Source: IDS-8 sp964491485 (lineage in GTDB: Bacteria; Pseudomonadota; Gammaproteobacteria; Steroidobacterales; Woeseiaceae). From it: DNA of 64,000 nt. The notes beneath the pieces are model-generated. The model saw only the letters and a program-made list of their open reading frames with translations, was not told the DNA's origin and did not search any database. The stretch's first letter is position 1; each line of letters begins with the position of its first letter. The position numbers were made by a program, and so were the translations under genes. The stretch is taken from positions 1 to 64,000 of the forward strand of contig CAZBGV010000004.1 in the NCBI GenBank assembly GCA_964491485.1, written 5' to 3'. This document shows positions 18,271-26,742 of the stretch, in pieces.

Positions 18271-20898
18271 ATGGATGAACCGGCCGCAAAGCGGCCGGCG
18301 GCGGGACCGTTCCGGATCCTGCTGGCACTGTTCTTCGTATCCGGCGCGACGGCCCTTGCCTACCAGCTCTTGTGGGCGCGCGAGCTGCAGCTCGTGTTCG
18401 GCGCGTCCACCTATGCCATCTCGACCCTGCTCGCGTCGTTCATGGGAGGGCTGGCCGCGGGCAGCTTCGCGATGGCGCGCCATGCCGATCGCCTGCGGCG
18501 CCCGCTGGCCGTGTACGGCGCGCTGGAGCTCGGCATCGGGCTGTATGCGCTGGCTTTTCCGCTCCTGCTGGCGGCCGTCACTCCCGTATACCTCGGCGTA
18601 TGGCGCGCGACGGAGCCGGGACCGGCGGTGTTCGGGTTCGTGCAATTCCTGCTCATGGGTGCCCTGCTGTTGCCGCCGACCTCCGCAATGGGCGCCACGC
18701 TGCCGCTGCTCGCGCGGTTCGCCACGCAGCGCCTCGCTTTCGCGGGCCGCCGCATCGGATCCCTGTATGCCGCCAACACGCTCGGGGCGGTAGCCGGTGT
18801 CTCGCTATGCGGCTTCCTGCTGCTGCCGCAGCTCGGACTGCTTCGGACCACCCTGCTGGCCGTGGCAGCCAACCTCCTGCTCGGAGCGGCCGCGATCTCC
18901 CTGGACAGGCGGACGCGGGAACCCGCCGGCAAGCCCGCCGCCCACCCGCGGCACGGCGAGCCGCGGCTGCCGGTCATGGTTTCCGTCTGCGCGGCAATCG
19001 GCCTCGCCGGCTTCTCGGCCCTCGTCTATGAAGTGGCCTGGACGCGCCTGCTCGCCCTGGTCCTCGGCAGCTCGACGTACACGTTCGCGGTGATGCTCAT
19101 CGCATTCCTGTTCGGCATTGCATGGGGCGGCAGGCTCGGCGGGCCGCTGGCGGACCGCCTTGCGGCTGCGGGCGGACACCGGCGCCTCCTGCATGCCTTC
19201 GCGAGCGTCGAGATCGCCGTCGCGGCGCTTTCGTGCGCCACGATGTATCTCTACGCGGAGCTCCCATTCTGGTATGTACGGCTGTTCGACGGACTTGGTG
19301 CCGGACAGCGTCCGGAAGCGCTCTGGTGGGTGTCCCTGGTGCTGGCCGGGCTCGTCATGACGCCGCCCGCGGTTCTCATGGGCATGCATTTCCCGATGGC
19401 GGCACGTGCCGTGGCGGGTTATGGGCAGGGGCTCGGGCGTCCGGTCGGCATCGTCTACGGGATCAACGCGCTCGGGGGCGCGGCGGGCGCTTTTCTCGCC
19501 GGTTTCGTGATGCTGCCGGTGCTCGGAGTGCAGGGCACCGTGTTCGCGGCAGCTGCCGGCGGCTTGCTCGCGGCGGGCGTGCTCGTCCTGTGCGCCGGCC
19601 GGGCATTCCACGGCGGCCGCACCGCGATGTTGCGACCCGCGCTGGCGATGACCCTGGCAGCGCTTGCGCTCCTGTTCCTCACGCGGCGCCCGCCGTGGGA
19701 TCCGCTGCTGATGACGGCCGGGCTGTATCAGTACGCGGCAAGCTTCCCGGACCACAGCCGCGAAGGAGTCCTGCGCTACAGCGTGGCTCCTTACGAACTG
19801 GTCTTCTACGAAGAGGGACTTTCGAGCGTCGTCACGGTCGCCCGGTACAAGGGATCCGCAGACCGCTGGCTCGCGGTCAACGGCAAGGTCGACGCCTCGA
19901 CCACCGGCGACATGCCCACCCAGGTGCTGCTTTCGCTGCTTCCGATGCAGTTCGTTCAGCGGCCCGAGGACGTGCTCGTCATTGGGCTCGCGTCCGGCGT
20001 CACGGCGGGGTCCGCCTCCCTGCTGCCCGAAATCGAGCGGCTGCGGATCGTCGAGCTGGAGCCGGCCATGGACCGCGCCGCGCGATTCTTTGCCGCCTGG
20101 AACCACTCGGTGCTGTCGGATCCGCGCGTCGAGCTGGTGCACAACGACGCACGCAACCACCTGCTCCTGGCAGCGCCGGCGAGTTACGACGTCATCGTCA
20201 GCGAGCCGTCGAACCCGTGGATCTCGGGCGTTGCGAATCTCTTCACGCGCGAGTTCCTCGAGCTCGGCAGGTCGCGGCTGAAGCCGGGAGGCGCCTGGTC
20301 GCAGTGGGTGCCGATCTACGGCATGGACAGCCGCGATCTCAGGGTGGTGCTGAAGACGTTTGCGGAAGTCTTTCCGCACGTCGTCGTTTATTCGACCATC
20401 GATTACAACGACCTCGTCCTGATCGGCTCGGATTCGCCGCTCGAGCCGTCAGAACGCGCGGCACGGCGCCTGCTGGACAGGCCCGAGGTGGCGTCCGAGT
20501 TGAGCAGGGCAGGCGTCGATTCGGCGATCGGGCTCGTGTCGCTGTTCCTGATGGATCGTGCCGGGATCGCCGAAATGGCCGCAGGGGTGCCCGTGAATAC
20601 GGACGACAACATGCTCATCGAGTATTCGACCGCCGCAAAGCTGCACGTCGAGACGCGGCCCGCGAATTTCGCGCTGCTGCTCCGGCATGCCCGTTTACCC
20701 GGGGCGGCCCTCGACGACCCCGGTCAGTGGCGGCTCCTTGCGCGCAGCTACCGGCGACGGGGCGACGCGGTGCGCGGCGATGCGGCGGCGTCCATCGCGG
20801 CTCGCCTGGACTCCGGCGAGCCAATGCCCGGTGAGTCGGGTCGGCCGCTCGAAGGCAGTTCGGTGACGGGTCCCGGTCAGAAGATCTCCGATCCGTAA
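18271..20898 (+). CDS. fused MFS transporter / spermidine synthase-like protein
   Basis: 875 aa. ATG 18271 is chosen because the predicted first membrane helix (ILLALFFVSGATALAYQLLW) starts shortly after it; an earlier in-frame ATG overlaps the preceding gene. About 14 membrane helices fill residues 10-500. A soluble aminopropyltransferase-like domain follows with VIGLASGVTAGSA (cofactor loop), RIVELEPAMDRA, HNDARNHLL and SEPSNPWISGVANLFTREFL. These motifs are typical of fused MFS/spermidine synthases, whose true reaction is unknown in most cases. The 3' end overlaps the convergent aldehyde dehydrogenase gene by 22 bp. The gene is 37 nt downstream of the cytochrome-like gene and probably in its operon. 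Confidence 0.85.
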   Translation: MDEPAAKRPAAGPFRILLALFFVSGATALAYQLLWARELQLVFGASTYAISTLLASFMGGLAAGSFAMARHADRLRRPLAVYGALELGIGLYALAFPLLLAAVTPVYLGVWRATEPGPAVFGFVQFLLMGALLLPPTSAMGATLPLLARFATQRLAFAGRRIGSLYAANTLGAVAGVSLCGFLLLPQLGLLRTTLLAVAANLLLGAAAISLDRRTREPAGKPAAHPRHGEPRLPVMVSVCAAIGLAGFSALVYEVAWTRLLALVLGSSTYTFAVMLIAFLFGIAWGGRLGGPLADRLAAAGGHRRLLHAFASVEIAVAALSCATMYLYAELPFWYVRLFDGLGAGQRPEALWWVSLVLAGLVMTPPAVLMGMHFPMAARAVAGYGQGLGRPVGIVYGINALGGAAGAFLAGFVMLPVLGVQGTVFAAAAGGLLAAGVLVLCAGRAFHGGRTAMLRPALAMTLAALALLFLTRRPPWDPLLMTAGLYQYAASFPDHSREGVLRYSVAPYELVFYEEGLSSVVTVARYKGSADRWLAVNGKVDASTTGDMPTQVLLSLLPMQFVQRPEDVLVIGLASGVTAGSASLLPEIERLRIVELEPAMDRAARFFAAWNHSVLSDPRVELVHNDARNHLLLAAPASYDVIVSEPSNPWISGVANLFTREFLELGRSRLKPGGAWSQWVPIYGMDSRDLRVVLKTFAEVFPHVVVYSTIDYNDLVLIGSDSPLEPSERAARRLLDRPEVASELSRAGVDSAIGLVSLFLMDRAGIAEMAAGVPVNTDDNMLIEYSTAAKLHVETRPANFALLLRHARLPGAALDDPGQWRLLARSYRRRGDAVRGDAAASIAARLDSGEPMPGESGRPLEGSSVTGPGQKISDP

Positions 20899-22283
20899 AA
20901 CTCGCCGAGGAGGTCCTCCTCGCTCGGCTTGTCCTCCGGGATGGCCCGGCTCACCCAGGTCGTGTTCATGTAGTGCTTGACACTCAGGTTTTCGCTGGTG
21001 ATGTTCCCGCCCCAGGTCCCGCATCCCAGGCTGGCGGTTTGCGGCATGCCGTTCGTGAACGATCCGGCGTTGCCGCGAACGTTCGGCTGCCGCACCATGA
21101 TCCGGCTGACCGGCGCAGTCATGGCCAGGCGGTGGATGTGATCGTCATCGAAGGAGGCGATGCCGACTGAGTGTCCCTTACCGCCCACGTCGAGGATCCG
21201 GGACACCATGTCGAGCACGTTGTCGAAGCCGCTGTAGCGGAAGATGGCGAGCACCGGGGAGAGCTTCTCGCCGGAAAAGCGGTGCTCTCTGCCGATCCTG
21301 TCCTCTTTGACGATGATGAAGGTCTTGCCCTCGGGCAGGGTGAAGCCCGCTTTCGCGGCGATGACGCCGGCGGCTCTCGCCACCGTATCGAGCGTGCGGC
21401 GGCCCTGGGCATCCCACATCACGGCTTCCAGCCTGTTCTTTTCCTCCTCGCTCGCGAGATAGCCGCCTTCTTTCTGCAGGGCGGCAAGAAACGCGTCGTA
21501 GACGGACTCCTCGACCAGCAGGTTGCCGTCGCACGAGCAGCCGGAGCCGTGATTCTGGGTCTTGCTGATCCGCGTGTTCATGGCGGCCTCGGCGATGTCC
21601 GCCGTCTCGTCCACGATCACCGTCGCGTTGCCGGCCCCCACGCCGTAGGCCGGCTTGCCGGAGCCGTAGGCGGCTTTCACCATCGCCGCCCCGCCCGTCG
21701 CGACGGTCAGGTCGCATATCGACATGAGCTCCTGGGCAAGCGGCACACTGGGTTTCTCGACGCACAGCATCAGGTCCTCGGGGGCTCCCTGCTTCTGCAG
21801 CGCGGCGCGCAGCACGCGCGCGACCTCCAGCGCCGTGTTCCTGCTCATCGGATGCGGAGAGAATATGACGGCGTCCCGGCACTTGATCGCGTTGATCGCC
21901 ATGTTCACCATCGTGACGAGCGGATTCGTGACCGGCAGCACGCCCGCGATGACTCCCGCGGGCTTCCCGTACTTGACGATCCCCTTTTCCGGGATTTCCT
22001 CGATCACGCCGACGCTCGGCGTGCGAAGGGCGTCGCGCAGGATGCCGAGAATCTTCCAGCGGCGTGCCGGCACGCCCTCCGCGCTCCCCAGGCCGCTCTC
22101 TTCCACGCTCATGCGCGTGAGTCTGCCGAAAGCCTCCTCGTTGGCCGTCGCCCACGCGACGGCACGGCACAGCCGGTCCACTGCCGCCTGGTCGTAGTGC
22201 TCTACGGCCGCCATGGCGGCACGAGCGCGCTGCAGCAGCGCCTGCGCCGCCGCCCGCTCTTCGTCGGTGATCTCTCTCGCCAT
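20877..22283 (-). CDS. acylating (CoA-dependent) aldehyde dehydrogenase, SauS/EutE-like
   Basis: 468 aa. The start at 22283 is preceded by AAAGGAT; the frame is open further upstream without homology. The fold is an aldehyde dehydrogenase of the CoA-acylating class. GVIAGVLPVTNPLVTMVN is the nucleotide-binding segment typical of EutE/AdhE/SauS enzymes. The catalytic Cys lies in NHGSGCSCDGN, a motif that differs from the usual one in EutE and AdhE. FRYSGFDNVLDMV and GKGHSVGIASFDDDHI follow. It interconverts an acyl-CoA and its aldehyde with NAD(P)H. Sulfoacetaldehyde dehydrogenase SauS is one possible relative, but no partner sau genes are present. It diverges from the CoA-transferase operon across the second copy of the shared operator. 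Confidence 0.8.
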   Translation of the reverse strand: MAREITDEERAAAQALLQRARAAMAAVEHYDQAAVDRLCRAVAWATANEEAFGRLTRMSVEESGLGSAEGVPARRWKILGILRDALRTPSVGVIEEIPEKGIVKYGKPAGVIAGVLPVTNPLVTMVNMAINAIKCRDAVIFSPHPMSRNTALEVARVLRAALQKQGAPEDLMLCVEKPSVPLAQELMSICDLTVATGGAAMVKAAYGSGKPAYGVGAGNATVIVDETADIAEAAMNTRISKTQNHGSGCSCDGNLLVEESVYDAFLAALQKEGGYLASEEEKNRLEAVMWDAQGRRTLDTVARAAGVIAAKAGFTLPEGKTFIIVKEDRIGREHRFSGEKLSPVLAIFRYSGFDNVLDMVSRILDVGGKGHSVGIASFDDDHIHRLAMTAPVSRIMVRQPNVRGNAGSFTNGMPQTASLGCGTWGGNITSENLSVKHYMNTTWVSRAIPEDKPSEEDLLGEFYGSEIF

Positions 22284-22656
22284 AATCCTTTGCTCGCTAC
22301 CGTGCCTTCTCATGAGAATGCCGGCAGGCCGTGCGCGACCTGGCAATTTCCGGCGATACGAAGGCGTTGCCGGAATTGTATTCGCCGGACGATCGGTCAC
22401 GACATGGCTGACCCTGAACAGGGGTGGGCCGTGAGAGCACTTTGGACGGCCCCCAATCGGTCCTGGGAACCCCTGCCGGGCCGTTTCCTTTTCCGCGATG
22501 TGCATTCTCAGCCCATCGCCTGTGCATGGCTGGCTAGGGTTCGGGCCACGGGGACCGGCTACCCTGCATCGGAACCGATTCCTGCCTGGACATGGATATT
22601 CGCCGGATAGAGGTCCCACCGGAGAGGTCTTCGACTGCTGCGCGCAGGGCCGCGCG
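22284..22656. other. divergent promoter region, aldehyde dehydrogenase / CoA-transferase
   Basis: 373 bp carrying the bipartite element at 22400-22440, 117 nt from the dehydrogenase start and about 217 nt from the CoA-transferase start. No gene was recognised inside. Confidence 0.6.
22400..22440. promoter_or_regulatory. bipartite putative operator, copy 2
   Basis: CGACATGGCTGA at 22400-22411, 20 bp, then TGAGAGCAC at 22432-22440. It has the same blocks, order and spacing as 11148-11188, more than 11 kb away. Chance agreement of 21 fixed bases at fixed spacing is very unlikely, and no gene homology explains it. Confidence 0.55.
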
Positions 22657-23838
22657 ATGAAACCGCTCGAAGGCGTACGTGTGCTCGACCTGTCACGCAT
22701 GGTTGCCGGAGGAATGGCCGGCATGCTGCTGGCCGATTTCGGTGCCGATGTGCTCAAGGTCGAGCGGCCGGGAGCCGGCGATCCGCTGCGACGCTGGACT
22801 ACCGGGGGCCGGGATCTCTGGTGGAAGGTATACGGGCGAAACAAGCGTTGCATCACGTTGAACACCCACTCGGAAGAGGGACGCAAGCTGCTTCTGCGAA
22901 TGCTGCCGGGCTTCGATGTCCTGATGGAGTCGAGCGTCCCGGGTACGATGGAGCGCCACGCGCTCGGGTGGGAAGACCTGAGTGCTGCTCATCCCGGCCT
23001 CATCATGCTGCGTATTTCCGGCTGGGGTCGTAACGGCCCGTCCAGCCGGCGTCCGGGTTTCGGCTCACTGGTCGAAGCCGCTTCCGGTCTTGCGGCAATG
23101 ACCGGGGAGGCGGGTCGTGCGCCGATCCTGCCCCCTGCGCCGATCGCGGACATGTTTTCCGGGCTGTATGCCGCGAATGCCGTTGCTTTCGCCCTGTTTC
23201 ATCGCGAGGCGCATGGAGGCGGGGGGCAGGTCATCGACGTTTCGCTGTTCGAATCGGTCTTCTCAATACTCGGGCCGATCGCAGCCGAGTACGCCATTGG
23301 GGGCAAGGTCCGGACGCGGACCGGCAGCCGCTCCACGAACTCTGCGCCGCGCGGCGTCTACGAGACTCTCGACGGCCAATGGATCGCCGTGAGCGGTTCG
23401 ACTCCCGACATGGCAGAGAAATTTCTCGTCGGCTACTCGCTCGGTCACCTGCTCGATGACCCTCGCTTCGCAACCAACGAGGCGCGCGTCCGCCATGCCG
23501 CCGAGCTGGATGCAGCCATCTCGAGGGCGATCGGCGAGCGGACGCTGAACGAAAACCTCGAAATCATCCTTAAGAACGGCCTGACGGCGCATCCCGTGCA
23601 GACGATCCGCGAGATCGAGAGCGATCCGCACTGGCAGGCGCTCGCACTGACGATAGACGTGCCGGACGGGGAAGAGAGCGTACGTATGCACAACGTGTTT
23701 CCCAGGTTCTCCGCCACGCCCGGCGAGATCCGGCACCCCGGCGCACGGCTCGGCGCCGACAACGAGGCGTTCTACTGCGATGAGCTGGGCTTGTCGCGGG
23801 GTGAGCTTGCGGGTTTACAGGAGGCCGGCGTCATCTGA
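22657..23838 (+). CDS. class III (CaiB/BaiF, formyl-CoA transferase family) CoA-transferase
   Basis: 393 aa, a normal family length. ATG 22657 begins the conserved N-terminus MKPLEGVRVLDLSRMVAGG. The catalytic Asp is in IADMFSGLYAANAV (about residue 167), and FGADVLKVERPGAGDPLR is the usual CoA-binding region. RGVYETLDGQWIAVSG and HPGARLGADNEAF close the protein. It moves CoA between two organic acids. It starts a tight operon: the lyase begins 12 nt after its stop. Its job is probably to activate the acid brought in by the transporter; the acid itself is unknown. Confidence 0.9.
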   Translation: MKPLEGVRVLDLSRMVAGGMAGMLLADFGADVLKVERPGAGDPLRRWTTGGRDLWWKVYGRNKRCITLNTHSEEGRKLLLRMLPGFDVLMESSVPGTMERHALGWEDLSAAHPGLIMLRISGWGRNGPSSRRPGFGSLVEAASGLAAMTGEAGRAPILPPAPIADMFSGLYAANAVAFALFHREAHGGGGQVIDVSLFESVFSILGPIAAEYAIGGKVRTRTGSRSTNSAPRGVYETLDGQWIAVSGSTPDMAEKFLVGYSLGHLLDDPRFATNEARVRHAAELDAAISRAIGERTLNENLEIILKNGLTAHPVQTIREIESDPHWQALALTIDVPDGEESVRMHNVFPRFSATPGEIRHPGARLGADNEAFYCDELGLSRGELAGLQEAGVI

Positions 23839-23850
23839 CGCGGCGAAGAG

Positions 23851-24678
23851 ATGAAGGAACCCTGGCAAACCGCCATCACGCACGCGGAAACGAACGTGAT
23901 ACGGATCGGAGGCTACGACGTCTCCGAGCTGATGACAAAGGCGAGCTTTACGGATTCGGTCTTCCTGCTGCACAGGGGCCGCCTGCCGGACAGCGCCGAG
24001 CGCCGCCTCCTCGACGCCGTCCTGGTCGCGGTCAGCGATCATGGTCCCGGCGCACCTTCGACGGCCGCTTCCCGGCTGGTAGCCAGCGCGAATCGCGCGG
24101 CGCCGGAGGCAGCGGTCGCCGCGGGCGTGCTCGCCATAGGCGACGCGCACGCCGGAGCGGGCATGGCATGCATGCGGCTGATTGCAGAAGGTCTCGAGCT
24201 CGCGAGGGCTCACGACCTGGACCTGGACGCGGCGGCTGCAAGACTGGTGGAGGACGCGCGAAACCGCGGCCGGCGTGTGCCGGGTATTGGACACCGGCTG
24301 CATACCGCGGATCCGCGCACGCAAGCGCTGCTATCGATCGCTCGCGAAGGCGACAAGGCCGGCGCCGGAGTCGCGTTCCTTCTCGCCCTGGAAAGAGCGG
24401 TCTCGCGCCAGGTCAAGCCTATGCCCGTCAACGTCGACGGGGCATTGGCGGCCGTGTTGTTCGATCTCGGTTTTCCTCCGCTGTTTGCGAAGCTCGTCTT
24501 CATGATCGGCCGGGTGGCCGGGCTGACGGCACATGTCGCGGAGGAATACTCGCGTGAGCGACCGATGCGCATCCGCATCCCGGTCAGCTACGACGGCCCG
24601 CCGCCCCGAAGCATCGACGCTGCTGCGGCGGCAGCCGGCCAGGACACATCTACGAAAGACGGAGCAAAGAATTCATGA
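23851..24678 (+). CDS. short citrate-synthase-like protein (citryl-CoA lyase type)
   Basis: 275 aa, much shorter than citrate synthase (about 430 aa) and matching the citryl-CoA lyase subgroup. The three catalytic positions are recognisable: His in GDAHAGAGMACM (about residue 96), His in VPGIGHRLHTADP (about 149), and Asp in PVNVDGALAAVLFDLGF (about 196). The family makes or breaks a C-C bond next to a CoA thioester, usually releasing acetyl-CoA and an oxo-acid. Its position after a CoA-transferase suggests cleavage of the activated acid. It overlaps the ThDP enzyme start by 4 nt (ATGA at 24675). The C-terminal tail is a low-complexity Ala/Asp stretch. Confidence 0.85.
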   Translation: MKEPWQTAITHAETNVIRIGGYDVSELMTKASFTDSVFLLHRGRLPDSAERRLLDAVLVAVSDHGPGAPSTAASRLVASANRAAPEAAVAAGVLAIGDAHAGAGMACMRLIAEGLELARAHDLDLDAAAARLVEDARNRGRRVPGIGHRLHTADPRTQALLSIAREGDKAGAGVAFLLALERAVSRQVKPMPVNVDGALAAVLFDLGFPPLFAKLVFMIGRVAGLTAHVAEEYSRERPMRIRIPVSYDGPPPRSIDAAAAAAGQDTSTKDGAKNS

Positions 24679-26411
24679 ATGGAGCGATGTATATAGCGGA
24701 GTGCCTGAAGAACGAGGGAGTGGAAAAGGTCTTCGGCCAGTGCGGGCACACGAATTATGCGCTCATCGACTCCTGTCACCGGCATGGAATCGAGTACGTC
24801 TCCTTTCGCCACGAGCAGCTGGCGGGCCACGCGGCGGACGCCTACTTCCGCGTATCGCACAAGCTGGCCGTCGTGAACGTGCACCTCTCACCCGGTTTGA
24901 CCAACGCCGTCACCGGCATCGCGAGCGCCGCCGCCGACTGCACGCCGATGCTCGTCTTTGCGGGCAATACGCAGTCCTACCATCACGCGCGGGAGCCGCA
25001 CCAGGGGATCCGCTTTCACGCCGATGCCTCGCAGGCCGAGCTGCTGCGTCCGGTCTGCAAGCGGGTCTGGCGGGTGGACGACCCGAACCTGCTGCCGGAC
25101 GTCCTGCCGCGCGCCCTGAACGTGGCGCAGACCGGCCGCCCCGGCGCCGTCCTGATCGACGTGCCGATGGACGTCTATTCGCGTCCCGTGGATGCCCCGA
25201 TTTCGAAGATGCTGAACCGCAGGCCCGGGCACGCGAGGCCCGCCGCCGACGCCGCCGGCATCGCCCAGGCGGCGAAGATACTGGCAGAAGCCGGCCGGCC
25301 GGTCATCTTCGCGGGCAACGGCGTGCTGCTGGCCGAGGCGACCGGTGAGCTGCTGGAGCTCGCGGAGCGCACGGGGATTCCCGTCGCGACGACGCTGATG
25401 GGCAAAGGCGCATTTCCCGAGGACCACCCGCTCGCGCTCGGTACCACCGGCATCTGGGGCACTCGCGTCGCCAACGACTTTACCCGCAATGCAGACGTCA
25501 TCCTGGCCGTCGGCACGGGATTCGCCGAGGCCGATTGCAGCTCCTGGAACCCGAAGTTCACGTTCGCGATTCCCCCGACCCGCCTGATCCAGATCGACAT
25601 CGACCCGCAGGAGATCGGCAAGATCTACCCGGTCGAGCTCGGGCTCGTCGGCGACGCAAAGGCGTCGCTTGCCGCGCTCCTCGATGCGGTGGGAGAGGAG
25701 CGCCGCCTGCCCTGGCGCGACGGCGACAAACCGGTCGACCTGGCTGCCGAGAAGCATCGCTGGCAACGCGAGCTCGACGACATGCGGCAGGACGAGGGTC
25801 GTCCGATACACCCGGCGCGGCTGCTGGCCGCGCTGCAGGAGACCCTGCCGCGCGATGCGGTCGTCGTGACCGACGTCGGGTGGAACAAGAATGGCGCCGG
25901 CCAGCAGCTCCCCGCCCTCGAACCGCGTTCCTTCGTCACCAGCGGCGGTCTTGCCACGATGGGGTTTGCGCCGGCCGCCGCCATCGGGGCGAAGCTGGGG
26001 GCGCCCGATCGGAAAGTGGTCTGCCTCGTCGGCGACGGCGGATTGATGTCCGTGGTCGGTGCGCTGACGACGGCCGTGGAGCTGAACGTGCCCGTGCTCT
26101 GGGTTCTCTTCAACAACTTCTGTTTCTCGACCATCCGCACCGTCGGGACGACGTATTTCAACAACGCCTACGGAACGGAGTTCCGGACGCCCGACGGCAA
26201 GCCTTACAACCCCGATTTCCAGCTCATGGCGCAATCGTTCGGTATCGGTTCCGCCCTCGTGGACGATCCGCGCGACCTGAAATCCGCGCTGCAGTCCGCG
26301 CTTGCCGAGGAGCGGCCGTACCTGCTCGAGGTGCGCACCCGGGGCGACGTGGCGATGCCCCGCACCGGTTACTGGGACATCGCCGATTTCCTGAAGCTCG
26401 GCAACGGGTGA
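24675..26411 (+). CDS. thiamine-diphosphate-dependent enzyme, acetolactate-synthase-like
   Basis: 578 aa. It has all three domains of the family: the N-terminal PYR domain with catalytic Glu in SFRHEQLAGHAADAYFR (about residue 48), a central Rossmann-like domain (IFAGNGVLLAEATGELLELA), and the C-terminal PP domain with the ThDP/Mg motif GDGGLMSVVGALTTA ending in FNN. It could be a carboligase, oxo-acid decarboxylase or 2-hydroxyacyl-CoA lyase. The sequence does not show the motifs expected of sulfoacetaldehyde acetyltransferase. It is the last gene of the CoA-transferase/lyase operon and is coupled to the lyase by an ATGA overlap, so it should act on the product of that step. Confidence 0.88.
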   Translation: MNGAMYIAECLKNEGVEKVFGQCGHTNYALIDSCHRHGIEYVSFRHEQLAGHAADAYFRVSHKLAVVNVHLSPGLTNAVTGIASAAADCTPMLVFAGNTQSYHHAREPHQGIRFHADASQAELLRPVCKRVWRVDDPNLLPDVLPRALNVAQTGRPGAVLIDVPMDVYSRPVDAPISKMLNRRPGHARPAADAAGIAQAAKILAEAGRPVIFAGNGVLLAEATGELLELAERTGIPVATTLMGKGAFPEDHPLALGTTGIWGTRVANDFTRNADVILAVGTGFAEADCSSWNPKFTFAIPPTRLIQIDIDPQEIGKIYPVELGLVGDAKASLAALLDAVGEERRLPWRDGDKPVDLAAEKHRWQRELDDMRQDEGRPIHPARLLAALQETLPRDAVVVTDVGWNKNGAGQQLPALEPRSFVTSGGLATMGFAPAAAIGAKLGAPDRKVVCLVGDGGLMSVVGALTTAVELNVPVLWVLFNNFCFSTIRTVGTTYFNNAYGTEFRTPDGKPYNPDFQLMAQSFGIGSALVDDPRDLKSALQSALAEERPYLLEVRTRGDVAMPRTGYWDIADFLKLGNG

Positions 26412-26742
26412 CCGTGAAGGCCCGGTCCATGCCGTGATTTTCGCGCGTTCGATGGCCTGGCCGGCAAGAGAGTGTGGGCCTTCGAGCCGGGCGGCCATCG
26501 GGCACGCGATTTTCCTTTCGCCGCCTTTGCACCCGGGCGGTGCACAAGCAGCGGCGTGCAGCTTCCCGGTGCACTTTGAGCCGGTCTCCAGTGCACTGCA
26601 GGCTACAGCTTCGACCGCTTTTCCTGCCTACGCTGGCATGCGGCGGAGATTTCCCCGCGCGTGCCGGCAAGCGCCCGTGGCGGCGCCCTCCGCCCTGCGC
26701 GGCCCGTCCCGGAGCGCGATCCGATGTCTTCAGGGTTCGCAC
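26412..26742. other. intergenic region before the first RND operon
   Basis: 331 bp. An open frame continues upstream from the membrane-fusion-protein gene but lacks family resemblance. No terminator or repeat is recognised. Confidence 0.5.

Noticed and set aside
20877..26411. A complete sulfoacetate/taurine (sau/xsc) pathway
   Set aside because: The aldehyde dehydrogenase is SauS-like, but there is no acyl-CoA ligase, no phosphate acetyltransferase and no sulfite exporter, and the ThDP enzyme lacks the motifs I expect in Xsc.
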